Part shown: positions 1-8,752 of the stretch, piece after piece
Layout: each line of letters begins with the position of its first letter
How positions within the stretch are numbered: the first letter of the stretch is position 1
Source: Xanthomonas cucurbitae
GTDB lineage: Bacteria > Pseudomonadota > Gammaproteobacteria > Xanthomonadales > Xanthomonadaceae
Reading direction: 5' to 3'
Assembly: GCF_002939885.1 (NCBI RefSeq)
Contig: NZ_MDED01000037.1
Coordinates: 1-32,397, forward strand
DNA: 32,397 nucleotides
Program-made: the position numbers and the translations under genes
Notes under the pieces: model-generated
What the model saw: only the letters and a program-made list of their open reading frames with translations
What the model was told of the DNA's origin: nothing
Database searches by the model: none

Positions 1-412
1 CAACCGACCCAGAAAACGATTGAGCTATCTCACTCCAGCCGAGGTCTTTTTCAACTACGATACCCTTGCACTTCGTGAGTGAATCCACCCCGCTTAGCTG
101 TTGGTAAGAGAAGGTAGTCACGCCCTTTTCATTGAATTCGACACTTTCGAAGAAACGCTTGGCAGCTGAGACAGGCAAGGCATTGATTGGAGAATCCTTT
201 GGAATTCGACTCATATATCCATTCAAGTCCGCCCTGCTTCTTAGCGGTGCGAGATCAAAGTCGACCTGACGCGCTAGACGAACATCATCCCGGATAATCT
301 GTATAGCAGCCTCGTCCGACTTGTTAAAATCTTTATACTTCGAGAAGGACTGCGATGAAAATGGCATTGAAATAAAGAGGATCGCAACTATCCAAATGGG
401 TTTTCCGTTCAT
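1..412 (-). CDS. Unknown secreted protein, 5' part only (runs off the left edge)
   Basis: An open frame of 137 complete codons begins with ATG at 412 and has no stop before the window edge. A strong ribosome binding site (AGGAG, about 6-7 nt upstream) decides the start. The first residues (MNGKPIWIVAILFISMPFSS) look like a signal peptide: one basic residue, a hydrophobic stretch, then small residues. The mature part is hydrophilic (KYKDFNKSDEAAIQIIRDD and onward) and has a single visible cysteine. I do not recognise the family. Codons are clearly more AT-rich than in every other gene of the window, which suggests recent acquisition. It converges with nothing: the GH10 xylanase to its right is on the same strand but ends 178 bp upstream of this start, so it is probably a separate transcription unit. 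Confidence 0.72.
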   Translation of the reverse strand, partial: MNGKPIWIVAILFISMPFSSQSFSKYKDFNKSDEAAIQIIRDDVRLARQVDFDLAPLRSRADLNGYMSRIPKDSPINALPVSAAKRFFESVEFNEKGVTTFSYQQLSGVDSLTKCKGIVVEKDLGWSEIAQSFSGSV

Positions 413-493
413 TAAAGTCTCCTAATTCGAGTGAATTTTGAGGATTCTTAGTGACTGTATTGAAACTACAAATTAATCCAATCAGACATAGAC

Positions 494-524
494 ATTATAG
501 ACGCCCATCACGCTTTTGCTTGAA
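494..524 (-). promoter_or_regulatory. Candidate sigma-70 promoter of the left-edge gene
   Basis: On the minus strand a perfect TATAAT lies at 499-494, about 82 nt upstream of the ATG at 412. The best -35 candidates are weak (TTCAAG at 524-519, 19-nt spacer; or CAAGCA at 522-517, 17-nt spacer). The surrounding 413-590 interval is AT-rich and holds no other gene that I can see. Confidence 0.4.
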
Positions 525-590
525 TAATTTCCAAATTTTTATTATTAATATAACTAATTAATCATGCCTGCAATGAACCATTTGGCCGTT

Positions 591-1769
591 TCAGTCTTCA
601 GGCACCGCCAACACCGCGTCCAGTGCGGGTTTGGGGCGATGATGGCGGTCGAACAACAAGGGATAGTTGATGCGGCCGGGTACCGGATAGTCGTTCTTCC
701 ATGACATGCCGTCGCTGACACCCCAGACGCTGACGCGCGCCAGCGTGTCGCGCTTGCGCCAGAACAGCGCGAACAGTTCCGCATAACGCTCGGTCAACTG
801 TGCCTGCACCTGCGGCGGCAGACCATCGCGATATGGGTCGAGAAAGCGCTTGAATTCCGGCAGCTGGAACTGCTTGTGTGCCAGGCCGGTGCCGATCACC
901 TGGCCTTCCCTGGTAACCGGCAACACGTCCACGTCCAGCTCGGTCACCATGACCTTGATACCGAGGGCGGCATACGCATCGATGGCCGCTTCGATGTCCT
1001 GCACGCTGGGATAGTTCAGCCCCCAATGCCCCTGCATGCCGACGCCGTCGATGCGGATGCCGGCCTGCTGCAGCATCCTGACCATGCGCACGATGCCATC
1101 GCGCTTGGCTGGACGCCAGGCGTTGAAATCGTTGTAGTACAGCTCGGCGTCCGGCGCGTAGCGCTGCGCGAAGGCAAACGCATTGCGCACCACGGTGTCG
1201 CCATCGCCGACACGTTGCACCCAGTTGGTGGCGCGGTAACTGCCATCTTCGTCGATGATCTCGTTGACCACGTCCCAGGCCTGTACCTTGCCGACATAGC
1301 GCCCTGCCACCCGTTCGATATGCGCACGCATGCGCTCGATCTGTGCCGCCGCGGTGTTGGGTGCGCCGTGCGCATCCACGAAGAACCACTCCGGGGTCTG
1401 GTTGTGCCAGACCAACGTGTGCCCGACCACGAACAGGCGCTGGCGGTGCGCATAGGCAACGAACGCATCGGCGGCGGCGAAATCGAACACACCCGGCCGT
1501 GGGGCGACGACCTCGGCCTTCATCACGTTCTCCGGCGTGACGGCATTGAAGTGGCAGGCCACCAGCGCCGCCGAGGCAGCGTCCTTGCCCGAGACGATCT
1601 CGGCATTGACTGCCGTGCCCAGCAGGAATCCGCTGGAATATGCACCTTTCAGCGTCGCCGCTGCGGGCGCGCACGCCGGCGCGGCCAGGGCCGGTGCAGC
1701 GCTCGTGCTCGCCGCCAGCAGCAAGCCGCAGCACAGCAGGAATGGTCGGTTGGGCATGCGCGTTCTCAT
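591..1769 (-). CDS. GH10 endo-1,4-beta-xylanase, secreted
   Basis: A 392-residue glycoside hydrolase family 10 enzyme that cuts the beta-1,4-xylan backbone. The N-terminus (PFLLCCGLLLAA, then STSAAPALAA) is a signal peptide, so it acts in the periplasm or outside. The GH10 barrel fills the rest. The acid/base Glu is E170 in WDVVNE, and the nucleophile is E277 in VMVTELD. Substrate-site motifs are visible: VTPENVMK near 78-84, and GHTLVWHNQTPEW near 116-128. ATG at 1769 was chosen because the signal peptide begins there; ATG at 1757 (four codons shorter) is equally possible, and neither has a strong ribosome binding site. It is the last gene of the minus-strand xylan arm, 68 bp after the GH2 gene. 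Literature names differ between species (xynA, xyn10C), so no symbol is given. Confidence 0.93.
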   Translation of the reverse strand: MRTRMPNRPFLLCCGLLLAASTSAAPALAAPACAPAAATLKGAYSSGFLLGTAVNAEIVSGKDAASAALVACHFNAVTPENVMKAEVVAPRPGVFDFAAADAFVAYAHRQRLFVVGHTLVWHNQTPEWFFVDAHGAPNTAAAQIERMRAHIERVAGRYVGKVQAWDVVNEIIDEDGSYRATNWVQRVGDGDTVVRNAFAFAQRYAPDAELYYNDFNAWRPAKRDGIVRMVRMLQQAGIRIDGVGMQGHWGLNYPSVQDIEAAIDAYAALGIKVMVTELDVDVLPVTREGQVIGTGLAHKQFQLPEFKRFLDPYRDGLPPQVQAQLTERYAELFALFWRKRDTLARVSVWGVSDGMSWKNDYPVPGRINYPLLFDRHHRPKPALDAVLAVPED

Positions 1770-1837
1770 GGCAACGGGCAGGCATCTGGCAGGGGGTGCG
1801 GCCAGGGCCGGCCGGTGTGCATCGGTAGGCAGCTCAC

Positions 1838-4624
1838 TCATTCCGCCTGCACCTGCACGCTGGTGGGCTGCAGCGTGTCCGATTCCACATGCAAGGTGAT
1901 CGGCCCGCGCGCACCGGCGCGTGCGCGCACGATGGCCAGGCACAGGCCGTTGAAGGCGTTGCGCTGTGTCGAGGCGAACGACTCCAGGTTGGTGGGGTCG
2001 CCATTATCGGTGGCCACCAGTTCGCCCGGTCCCTCGATGCGAAAGCGCAGGCGGTCGCCCGCGGTCGGTGCAGCACGCCCCTGGCGATCGAGCAGGCGCA
2101 CGGTGACAAAGCTCAGGTCCTTGCCATCGCCACGGATGCGGCGGCGGTCGGGCGTTGCCTGCAGGCGTGCGGCATGGCCGGCGGTCTGCACACGGTCGCT
2201 CGCCCAGGGCCTGCCGTTCTTGTACGCCTGCACGCGTAATTCACCGGGCTGATACACCACATCGTCCCAGCGCAGCCGGTACTGCAGTGGCTCTTTGCGC
2301 TTGCGCCCCTGCGAGACGCCGTTGACGAACAGCTCGGCCTCATCGCCGGAGGTGAACACATGCACCGGCGTGACCTGCCCCTCGCGTCCCGGCCAGCTCC
2401 AGTGCGGCAGCACGTGCGCCATCGGCAGGTCCGGGCGCCACCGCGCTTGATACAGCCAGTAGCGGTCTTTCGGAAAACCCGCCAGATCGAAGATGCCGGT
2501 GTACGCACTGCGTGAGCTGTAGTACGGCGTGGGTTCGCCCAGGTAATCGAAGCCTGTCCAGACGAATTCGCCGGCCACGTACGGGTGCCGGTCCAGCGCG
2601 GCGAACACCTTGTCCGCACTGGAACCAAAATCCACCGCATGCAGTTCGTAGGCACTGACCTGATGCGCCACCGCATCGCCGCCGCGTCCCTCGCGCACCG
2701 GTGCGCTGGTGTCCGGGGTCACCGGGAACAGATACACCCCGCGGCTGCTCACTGCTGAAGCAGTCTCACTGCTGAAAATGGCCTTGTGCGGAAACTTCGC
2801 ATGGAATGCCGGGTATTGCGGCTGCTTGCGTATGCGCTCGGTGCCCTCGAACTCGGGCGTATCGCGAATGCCCTCGCCCTGGTAGTTGAGGCTGATGACA
2901 TCCAGCGCGGCCGGCAGCGGCATCTCGGGCGAGGCGTAGTTCATCGCCACCGTGGCCAGGCGGCTGGGATCTTCGTCGTGCACGATGGCATGCAGCTTGC
3001 GCGCAATGGCCGCGCCCTGCTCGCCGGTGTACTGCTCGCCCACTTCGTTGCCCACGCTCCATAGCATCACCGACGGATGATTGCGGTCGCGGCGCAGCAT
3101 CGCGCGCAGGTCCGGCTCGTGCCATTGCCCAAATACCAGGTGGAAATCCAACGGAGTCTTCTTCATTTCCCAGCTGTCGAAGACTTCGTCCACCACCAGC
3201 AGGCCCATGCGGTCGGTGAGTTCCAGCAGCTCTGGCGCAGGCGGGTTATGGCTCATGCGGATCGCGTTGGTGCCCATCTGCTGCAGCAACTGCAGCTGGC
3301 GCTCGGCGGCACGCACATTGAACGCAGCGCCCAACGCGCCCAGGTCGTGGTGGTTGTTCACACCACGGATGGGCACGCGCTCGCCGTTGACCAGCAGGCC
3401 GTTGTCGGCATCGAACACGATGCTGCGGATGCCGAACGGGGTGTCGTAGCGGTCCACCAGCTGCCCGTTCTGGCGCACCTCGGTCACCGCCACATAGCGA
3501 TGCGGCTGCTGGGTGGGCGGTGGTCCCCACAGTTGCGGGTTCTCGATCTGCACGGTGCCCTGCACGCGGGCACTGCCGCCGGCAGGCACCGCAACCTGCG
3601 CCGGCGCGATGTGCGCCACGGCCGCGCCACTGGGCGTACCGCTGTCGGCATCGAGCTGGTAGATCGCGGTGTCCACCTGTGCCTGCGTGGCAGTGCGCGC
3701 GGCGTTGTCCAGGGTGACGGCCAGTTGCACCTGCGCCGATGCCGCCGAGACCTGCGGGGTGGTCAGCTGCGTGCCCCAGTGCGCGACATGCAGCGGCGCG
3801 GTCTTGGTCAACCATACCTGGCGATACAACCCGCCGCCGGGATACCAGCGCGCCGAGTCGGGCGGATTGTCCAGGCGGATCGCCAGCTGGTTGCGCCCGC
3901 CAGGAATGGCATACGGAGTCAGGTCAACGCGCCAGGAGCTGTAGCCGTAAGGCCAGCCGCCGACCAGCTTGCCGTTGAGCCAGACCGTGGCATAAGACAT
4001 CGCGCCATCGAGATCGAGAAACAACGAGCGGCCGCGATCGCTGGCCGGAATGTCCAGGGTCTTGCGGTACCAGCCCACGCCCCAGCTCGCCAGCCGGCCC
4101 ATGCCACCGTAAGGGCCCTCGGCCAGGAACGGCCCGGCAATGGCCCAGTCGTGCGGCAGGTCCACCGATTGCCAACGGCTGTCGTCAAAATCTGCCTGCA
4201 CATACGCCACGCCGCTGCCTGGATGGCCTGGCGGGCGCTGATGGCGCTGCGCAGGATCGGCGATCAGCGCATTGCCGGTGGGCAGGATCCACGGCTTGAG
4301 TACGTCCTTGGCCGGTGGCTGCAGTAGCTGCGCCTGATCCGGGCGCGCATCGGCCACCTTGCCGTCCTCGCTGCGCATCACCTCCGGGCGCACGTCGTAA
4401 TCGAGCACCACGGTGTTGCCCGGCGGGTCGCCGCGGTGGAAGCGCCATTGCGCCGTGAGCGCTACACGCTCGCGCGGGGCCACACTGACCGGCTGCGCGG
4501 CGGCCAGTGCGGGCAGCACCGCACACACCACAATCACAATCACCATCACCGACATCCAGCACCCGCCGGCCGGGCCCAGACCGCACGAGGCGAGCGCTTG
4601 CCGCAGCCGTGCCATCGGCCTCAC
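1838..4624 (-). CDS. GH2 family beta-glycosidase (beta-galactosidase-like), secreted
   Basis: A 928-residue GH2 enzyme with the usual order: N-terminal sugar-binding jelly roll (about 140-275), Ig-like domain (to about 400), TIM barrel (about 405-700), and C-terminal beta domains including an invasin/Ig-like part. The acid/base Glu is E527 in WSVGNEVGE; the probable nucleophile is E620 in FSSETASA. A hydrophobic stretch near residues 24-43 ending in ALAAAQP is a signal peptide. The GTG start at 4624 overlaps the uxaC stop (GTGA) and has AGGCG upstream, so translation is probably coupled; ATG at 4615 is an alternative. By sequence it resembles beta-galactosidases. In this xylan locus its real substrate could be galactose or another side-chain sugar on xylan; that is inference. 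Confidence 0.9.
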   Translation of the reverse strand: MRPMARLRQALASCGLGPAGGCWMSVMVIVIVVCAVLPALAAAQPVSVAPRERVALTAQWRFHRGDPPGNTVVLDYDVRPEVMRSEDGKVADARPDQAQLLQPPAKDVLKPWILPTGNALIADPAQRHQRPPGHPGSGVAYVQADFDDSRWQSVDLPHDWAIAGPFLAEGPYGGMGRLASWGVGWYRKTLDIPASDRGRSLFLDLDGAMSYATVWLNGKLVGGWPYGYSSWRVDLTPYAIPGGRNQLAIRLDNPPDSARWYPGGGLYRQVWLTKTAPLHVAHWGTQLTTPQVSAASAQVQLAVTLDNAARTATQAQVDTAIYQLDADSGTPSGAAVAHIAPAQVAVPAGGSARVQGTVQIENPQLWGPPPTQQPHRYVAVTEVRQNGQLVDRYDTPFGIRSIVFDADNGLLVNGERVPIRGVNNHHDLGALGAAFNVRAAERQLQLLQQMGTNAIRMSHNPPAPELLELTDRMGLLVVDEVFDSWEMKKTPLDFHLVFGQWHEPDLRAMLRRDRNHPSVMLWSVGNEVGEQYTGEQGAAIARKLHAIVHDEDPSRLATVAMNYASPEMPLPAALDVISLNYQGEGIRDTPEFEGTERIRKQPQYPAFHAKFPHKAIFSSETASAVSSRGVYLFPVTPDTSAPVREGRGGDAVAHQVSAYELHAVDFGSSADKVFAALDRHPYVAGEFVWTGFDYLGEPTPYYSSRSAYTGIFDLAGFPKDRYWLYQARWRPDLPMAHVLPHWSWPGREGQVTPVHVFTSGDEAELFVNGVSQGRKRKEPLQYRLRWDDVVYQPGELRVQAYKNGRPWASDRVQTAGHAARLQATPDRRRIRGDGKDLSFVTVRLLDRQGRAAPTAGDRLRFRIEGPGELVATDNGDPTNLESFASTQRNAFNGLCLAIVRARAGARGPITLHVESDTLQPTSVQVQAE

Positions 4625-6042
4625 AGTTTGTACGCCTGCTTGGGCAGCCGGTAGGCCAGGTCCACTGCGATCTCCATAGCCTCGTCTTCATCCAACCGAT
4701 GCTCGGCCACCAGCGTGGCCAAAAACGCGCTATCCACGCGTCGCGCCACGTCGTGCCGCGCGGGAATCGACAGGAAGGCGCGCGTGTCGTCGTTGAAGCC
4801 CACCGTGTTGTAGAAGCCGGCGCTGGCCAGGGTCTGCTTGCGAAAGCGCCACATGCCTTCGGGTGCATCGTGAAACCACCAGGCCGGGCCCAGCAGCAGC
4901 GCTGGGTAATGCCCGGCCAACGGCGCCAGCTCGCGGCTGTAGCTGGTTTCGTCCAGGGTGAACACGATCAGGCGCAAGCGCGCATCGTTGCCATAGCGAT
5001 TCAGCAGCGGCTTGAGGGCCTGCACATAGTCGGTACGCATCGGAATATCGGCCCCCTTGTCGCGCCCGTAGCGCTGGAACAAAGGCTGGTTGTGGTTGCG
5101 GTGGCAGCCCGGATGCAGCTGCATCACCAACCCGTCGTCCAGGCTCATGCCGGCCATTTCGGTCAGCATCTGCGCGCGGAACAGTTCGGCCTGCGCCGGC
5201 GTCGCGGCGCCGCGCACCACCGTCTCGAACAAGCGTTGCGCCTCGCCCGGCGACAGATCTGCCGTCGCCGCGCTGGGGTGGCCGTGGTCGGTGGAGGTGG
5301 CGCCGTGCGCGGCGAAGAACGCGCGGCGCTGCCGGTGCGCACGCAGATAGCCGGGCCAGGTCAGCACATCCTCGCCGGTGAGTGCGCCGAACTGCTGCAG
5401 CGCCCCAGCGAACTGTTCGTGCTCCGGGTCCACCACCGGATCCGGACGGTAGGCGGTCAGCACGCGGCCCGTCCATCCGCTGGCGGCAACGGCGGCGTGG
5501 TGCTGCAAACTGTCCAGCGGCGATTCGGTGGTGGCGATCACCTCGATATGGAAGCGTTCGAACAGCGCGCGCGGCGCAAATGCCGGGGTCTGCAATGCAG
5601 CGGTGATGTGGTCGTAATAGTGATCGGCGGTGGCCGCATCCAGCCGGATGCGCAGATCGAACACTTCGTGGAAGACATGGTTGAGCCACAACGCCGACGG
5701 CGTGCCGCGCAACAGCGCGAAGTGTTCGGCAAACACCCGCCATGCCGCACGCGGGTCCACCGCCGCGCGGGTGCCGTCGGCACGCGGAATGCCCAATGCC
5801 TCCAGATCGACGCCCTGGCTATAGAGCATGCGGAACACGTAGTGGTCGGGCACCAGCAGCAGTTCTGTTGCGTTGGCGAACGCCGCATTGGTCGCAAACC
5901 AGGCCGGATCGGTGTGCCCGTGCGGGCTGATGATCGGCAACCCGGCGATCCGTGCATACAGGCGGCGTGCGATGGCACGCGTGCCGGGGTCGGCGGGCAG
6001 CAGGCGGTCGTCGTGCAGGGTCAGGGGAGAAGCTGTGGACAT
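4621..6042 (-). CDS. uxaC: Glucuronate (uronate) isomerase
   Basis: A 473-residue uronate isomerase, full length for the family, converting D-glucuronate to D-fructuronate (and galacturonate to tagaturonate) in the cytoplasm, the first step of hexuronate catabolism. The amidohydrolase-type metal-site motif HGHTDP is at residues 41-46. Other family stretches are visible: VFRMLYSQGVDLEALG, WLNHVFHEVF and MVMQLHPGCHRNHN-like text (here VMQLHPGCHRNHNQP). There is no signal peptide. It lies 51 bp after the GH10 gene xynB and overlaps the GH2 gene by 4 nt. It would process glucuronic acid released from glucuronoxylan; the alpha-glucuronidase needed for that release is not in the window. Confidence 0.96.
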   Translation of the reverse strand: MSTASPLTLHDDRLLPADPGTRAIARRLYARIAGLPIISPHGHTDPAWFATNAAFANATELLLVPDHYVFRMLYSQGVDLEALGIPRADGTRAAVDPRAAWRVFAEHFALLRGTPSALWLNHVFHEVFDLRIRLDAATADHYYDHITAALQTPAFAPRALFERFHIEVIATTESPLDSLQHHAAVAASGWTGRVLTAYRPDPVVDPEHEQFAGALQQFGALTGEDVLTWPGYLRAHRQRRAFFAAHGATSTDHGHPSAATADLSPGEAQRLFETVVRGAATPAQAELFRAQMLTEMAGMSLDDGLVMQLHPGCHRNHNQPLFQRYGRDKGADIPMRTDYVQALKPLLNRYGNDARLRLIVFTLDETSYSRELAPLAGHYPALLLGPAWWFHDAPEGMWRFRKQTLASAGFYNTVGFNDDTRAFLSIPARHDVARRVDSAFLATLVAEHRLDEDEAMEIAVDLAYRLPKQAYKL

Positions 6043-6093
6043 GGAATCAGGACACCAAGAAAGACGGGAAACACACGCTGTCGGCCGCCCGCG

Positions 6094-7086
6094 TCATGGC
6101 GCGGGCGTGCCGGGATGGCTGGCCACGTAATCGCGCAACCAGGTCAAGGCCGGGCGCTCGCTACCATCGCCGCGCAGCAGATACGCCGCTTCCTTGTCGC
6201 GCCACAGGCCGGGACGAAAGCCCCACAAGGTGATGCCGCGCACCGCCGGGTGCTCCCAGAAAATGGGGAATACGCGCTGGTAATCGGCCAGCTGCTGCGC
6301 ATCAGTGGGTCCATCCAGATCGAATTCGGTGATGTAGATCGGCAGGCCGGTGGCGGCCAGCGCATCCAGGTTGGCGCGGTGCACCGACATCGCCACATTG
6401 GGCGTGGTTTCGAAGGCATGCTCCTGAATCCCGATGGCATCCACCAGATGCTCGCGCTGCAGCAGTTGCACGATCTGCAGATAGCGCTGCGTGGCCTTGG
6501 CATTGTTGGTGATGCTGTAGTCGTTCATCATCAGCGTGGTGTGCGGGAAGTACTGCCGCGCCAGTCGAAACTGCTGCAGCACCCATTCCCATCCGCTGGC
6601 GCCATTGCCACCCAGCGCCTGCAGATAATTGCCGCCGCCGGTATCGCTCTTGCTGGGCGGGTCGTTGAGCGGTTCATTGACCACCTCCAGCAGATCGATA
6701 TCCGGGTAGCGCTGCGCCACGGCGGCGAACCACTGCTCGATCTCGCGGCGCTGCTCGGCCGGTGGCAGGGTCTTGATCCATTCCGGCTGCTGGTTGCCCC
6801 ACACCATCACATGCATCTGGAACGGCATGTCGTTGGCCTTGGCAAAGCGGTAGGCCGTGTCCAGCCCGCTCCAGTCCATCTGGTCGCGCACCGCCTCCAC
6901 CGTGCCCCACTTGCCGGCATTCTCCGGCGTGAGCTTGTTCCAGTACTGCGCAAATCCCGGCGCCTGCTGCGGGCTGTAGGCACTGCCCAGAAATTTGGAT
7001 GCGCCCGCTGCCAAGGGTGCGGCCTGGGCCACCGATGCGATGCTTGCGGCGAGCAACACGCCCAACCCCACTCTATGCAACTGCAT
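6094..7086 (-). CDS. xynB: GH10 endo-1,4-beta-xylanase, secreted
   Basis: A compact 330-residue GH10 xylanase. The signal peptide (VGLGVLLAASIASVAQA) ends near residue 22. Catalytic residues are clear: acid/base E138 in EVVNEPL and nucleophile E254 in YITEFD. Other family motifs are KLTPENAGKWG (51-61), HVMVWGNQQPEW (92-103) and MMNDYSI (186-192). The start is well supported by GAGGAA six nt upstream of ATG. It is second in the minus-strand arm, 10 bp after exuT. It shares little sequence with the GH10 gene at 591-1769, so the two are ancient paralogues with probably different product lengths. The symbol follows the X. citri usage that I recall for the short GH10 of this locus; other Xanthomonas work uses xyn10A. 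Confidence 0.94.
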   Translation of the reverse strand: MQLHRVGLGVLLAASIASVAQAAPLAAGASKFLGSAYSPQQAPGFAQYWNKLTPENAGKWGTVEAVRDQMDWSGLDTAYRFAKANDMPFQMHVMVWGNQQPEWIKTLPPAEQRREIEQWFAAVAQRYPDIDLLEVVNEPLNDPPSKSDTGGGNYLQALGGNGASGWEWVLQQFRLARQYFPHTTLMMNDYSITNNAKATQRYLQIVQLLQREHLVDAIGIQEHAFETTPNVAMSVHRANLDALAATGLPIYITEFDLDGPTDAQQLADYQRVFPIFWEHPAVRGITLWGFRPGLWRDKEAAYLLRGDGSERPALTWLRDYVASHPGTPAP

Positions 7087-7096
7087 GATGCGTTCC

Positions 7097-8413
7097 TCAG
7101 GAAGATGGCGGCGCCGTCGTGGCCGCCGGCAGGTGCGCCGGTTCCAGCCGCGGCACCAGATGATGCACGACGGCCAGCGCCAGCAGATAGGCAGAACCGG
7201 CCATCAGGAACACCGGCACATAACTGCCGGTCGCCTGTAGCAAGAATCCGATGAAGGTGGCGATGAGCATGCCGCCCACTGCACCGGCGAATCCGCCGAT
7301 GCCCACCACCGTGGCCACCGCATGGCGGGGGAACATGTCCGAGGGCAGCGTGAACAAGTTGGCCGACCAGCCCTGGTGCGCGGCGGTCGCCAAGCCGATC
7401 AACGCCACCGCCAACCACAGATTGTCTGCGCGCGCGGCGAACACGATCGGCACTACCGAGACGGCGCAGATCAGCATGGCGGTCTTGCGCGCGCGATTGA
7501 CGCTCCAGCCGCGCGCGATGAACCGCCCGGCGATCCAGCCACCGGCAATGCTGCCCACGTCGGCCAGCACGAAGATCACGATCAATGGTGCACCCAGTTG
7601 CAGCAGGCTCAAACCGTATTCGGCATGCAGGAACTTCGGCAGCCAGAATAGGAAGAACCACCAGATCGGGTCGGTGATGAACTTGCCCAGGACAAAGGCC
7701 CAGGCCTGGCGATGCCGCAGCACCTGCAACCACGACAGCCGCCGTTGCATCGGCTCGTGCGCGTCGCTGCGGATATGCGCCAGCTCCGCCGCCGACAAGC
7801 CGGGCTGTTGCTCGGGCGGGTGATAACTGACCCACCACACCAGCAACCAGGTGGCGCTGAGCACGCCGGTGAACAGGAAGGCCGCCTGCCAACCCCAGGC
7901 GGTGGCGATCACCGGCACCAGCAGCGGCGCCACGATGGCCCCGATATTGGAGCCGGAATTGAAGATGCCGGTAGCCAGCGCGCGCTCGCGGCGCGGGAAC
8001 CATTCGGCCACGGTCTTGAGCGCGGCGGGGAAGTTTCCCGACTCGCCCAGTCCCAGGAAGAACCGCGCGATCGCAAAGCCCACCACGCTGCTTGCCAGCG
8101 CGTGCCCCATCGCTGCCAGGCTCCATACCCCGATTGCCAGCGCATAGCCGATGCGGGTACCGAAGCGATCGATCACCGCTCCGCTGCACAGCAGCCCCAG
8201 TGCATAGGCGGCCTGGAAGGCGGTGACGATGTAGCCGTACTGGATCTCGTTCCAACCGATCTCGGTCTGCAGGAAGGGCGCCAGTACGCCCAGCACCTGG
8301 CGGTCGATGTAGTTGATGGTGGTAGCCGCCAGCAACAATGCGCACACCCGCCAACGCACGCGGCCCAGCCCCGCTGGCGCAACGACAGGCGCGTCCTTGG
8401 CAGGCTCGCTCAT
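7097..8413 (-). CDS. exuT: Hexuronate MFS transporter (ExuT-like)
   Basis: A 438-residue major facilitator of the anion:cation symporter (ACS) type, which takes up glucuronate/galacturonate with protons over the inner membrane. Twelve hydrophobic segments can be read. The loop 2-3 region shows the MFS signature variant GAVIDRFGTRIGYA, and YIDRQVLGVLAPFLQ is typical of the ExuT group. ATG at 8413 (MSEPAKDAP) has AGG eight nt upstream; an in-frame ATG at 8437 is possible but has no ribosome binding site. It is the first gene of the minus-strand xylan arm and the one closest to the xyl-box at 8579-8592. Neighbouring uxaC supports hexuronate as substrate, although uptake of aldouronic oligosaccharides cannot be excluded. 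Confidence 0.9.
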   Translation of the reverse strand: MSEPAKDAPVVAPAGLGRVRWRVCALLLAATTINYIDRQVLGVLAPFLQTEIGWNEIQYGYIVTAFQAAYALGLLCSGAVIDRFGTRIGYALAIGVWSLAAMGHALASSVVGFAIARFFLGLGESGNFPAALKTVAEWFPRRERALATGIFNSGSNIGAIVAPLLVPVIATAWGWQAAFLFTGVLSATWLLVWWVSYHPPEQQPGLSAAELAHIRSDAHEPMQRRLSWLQVLRHRQAWAFVLGKFITDPIWWFFLFWLPKFLHAEYGLSLLQLGAPLIVIFVLADVGSIAGGWIAGRFIARGWSVNRARKTAMLICAVSVVPIVFAARADNLWLAVALIGLATAAHQGWSANLFTLPSDMFPRHAVATVVGIGGFAGAVGGMLIATFIGFLLQATGSYVPVFLMAGSAYLLALAVVHHLVPRLEPAHLPAATTAPPSS

Positions 8414-8578
8414 GCGTATGGCCTGCGTGGCGGGCATGTACCGCGCCGCTGCTGGACCGGCATGGCGGCAAGGACGGTGCGCGCACCGCTGCGGTGCCGG
8501 TCAGGCATGTGGCTGCCGCGTTCTTCGCTGGGCTTCATCGACCACTGCACCTGCACGAGGGTGGCCTTGCGCCACGGG

Positions 8579-8592
8579 TGATAGCGCTACCA
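8579..8592 (-). promoter_or_regulatory. xyl-box operator, proximal to the exuT arm
   Basis: Read on the minus strand the site is TGGTAGCGCTATCA. It matches the 14-bp xyl-box known from Xanthomonas xylan genes (TGGTAGCGCTAACA) at 13 of 14 positions. It is centred on the palindrome TAGCGCTA typical of LacI-family operators. It lies 165 bp upstream of the exuT start. Expected regulator: XylR (LacI family), encoded outside this window. Confidence 0.8.
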
Positions 8593-8738
8593 TTACCATG
8601 CCGACCGGCGAAATCCATCGCGCACTGCAACACGGCGCATGCCACCTGCGTGCGCAAACCGGACAGCGATAACGCGCCCGCGCAGCGGATTGCCTGGCCG
8701 GCCCGCCTATGCTGCCCTGCAGCGTGATGTTGCAGATT

Positions 8739-8752
8739 TGGTAGCGCTAACA
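8739..8752 (+). promoter_or_regulatory. xyl-box operator, proximal to the TonB receptor arm
   Basis: TGGTAGCGCTAACA is an exact match to the xyl-box described upstream of xylan-induced Xanthomonas genes, and lies 124 bp before the GTG start of the receptor. Repression by XylR, relieved by xylose or xylo-oligosaccharides, is the expected mode (family knowledge, not visible in the sequence). Confidence 0.85.

Noticed and set aside
4507..7254. Plus-strand open frame of 915 codons opposite uxaC and xynB
   Set aside because: It spans three unrelated minus-strand genes and an operon junction; composition is that of a shadow frame.
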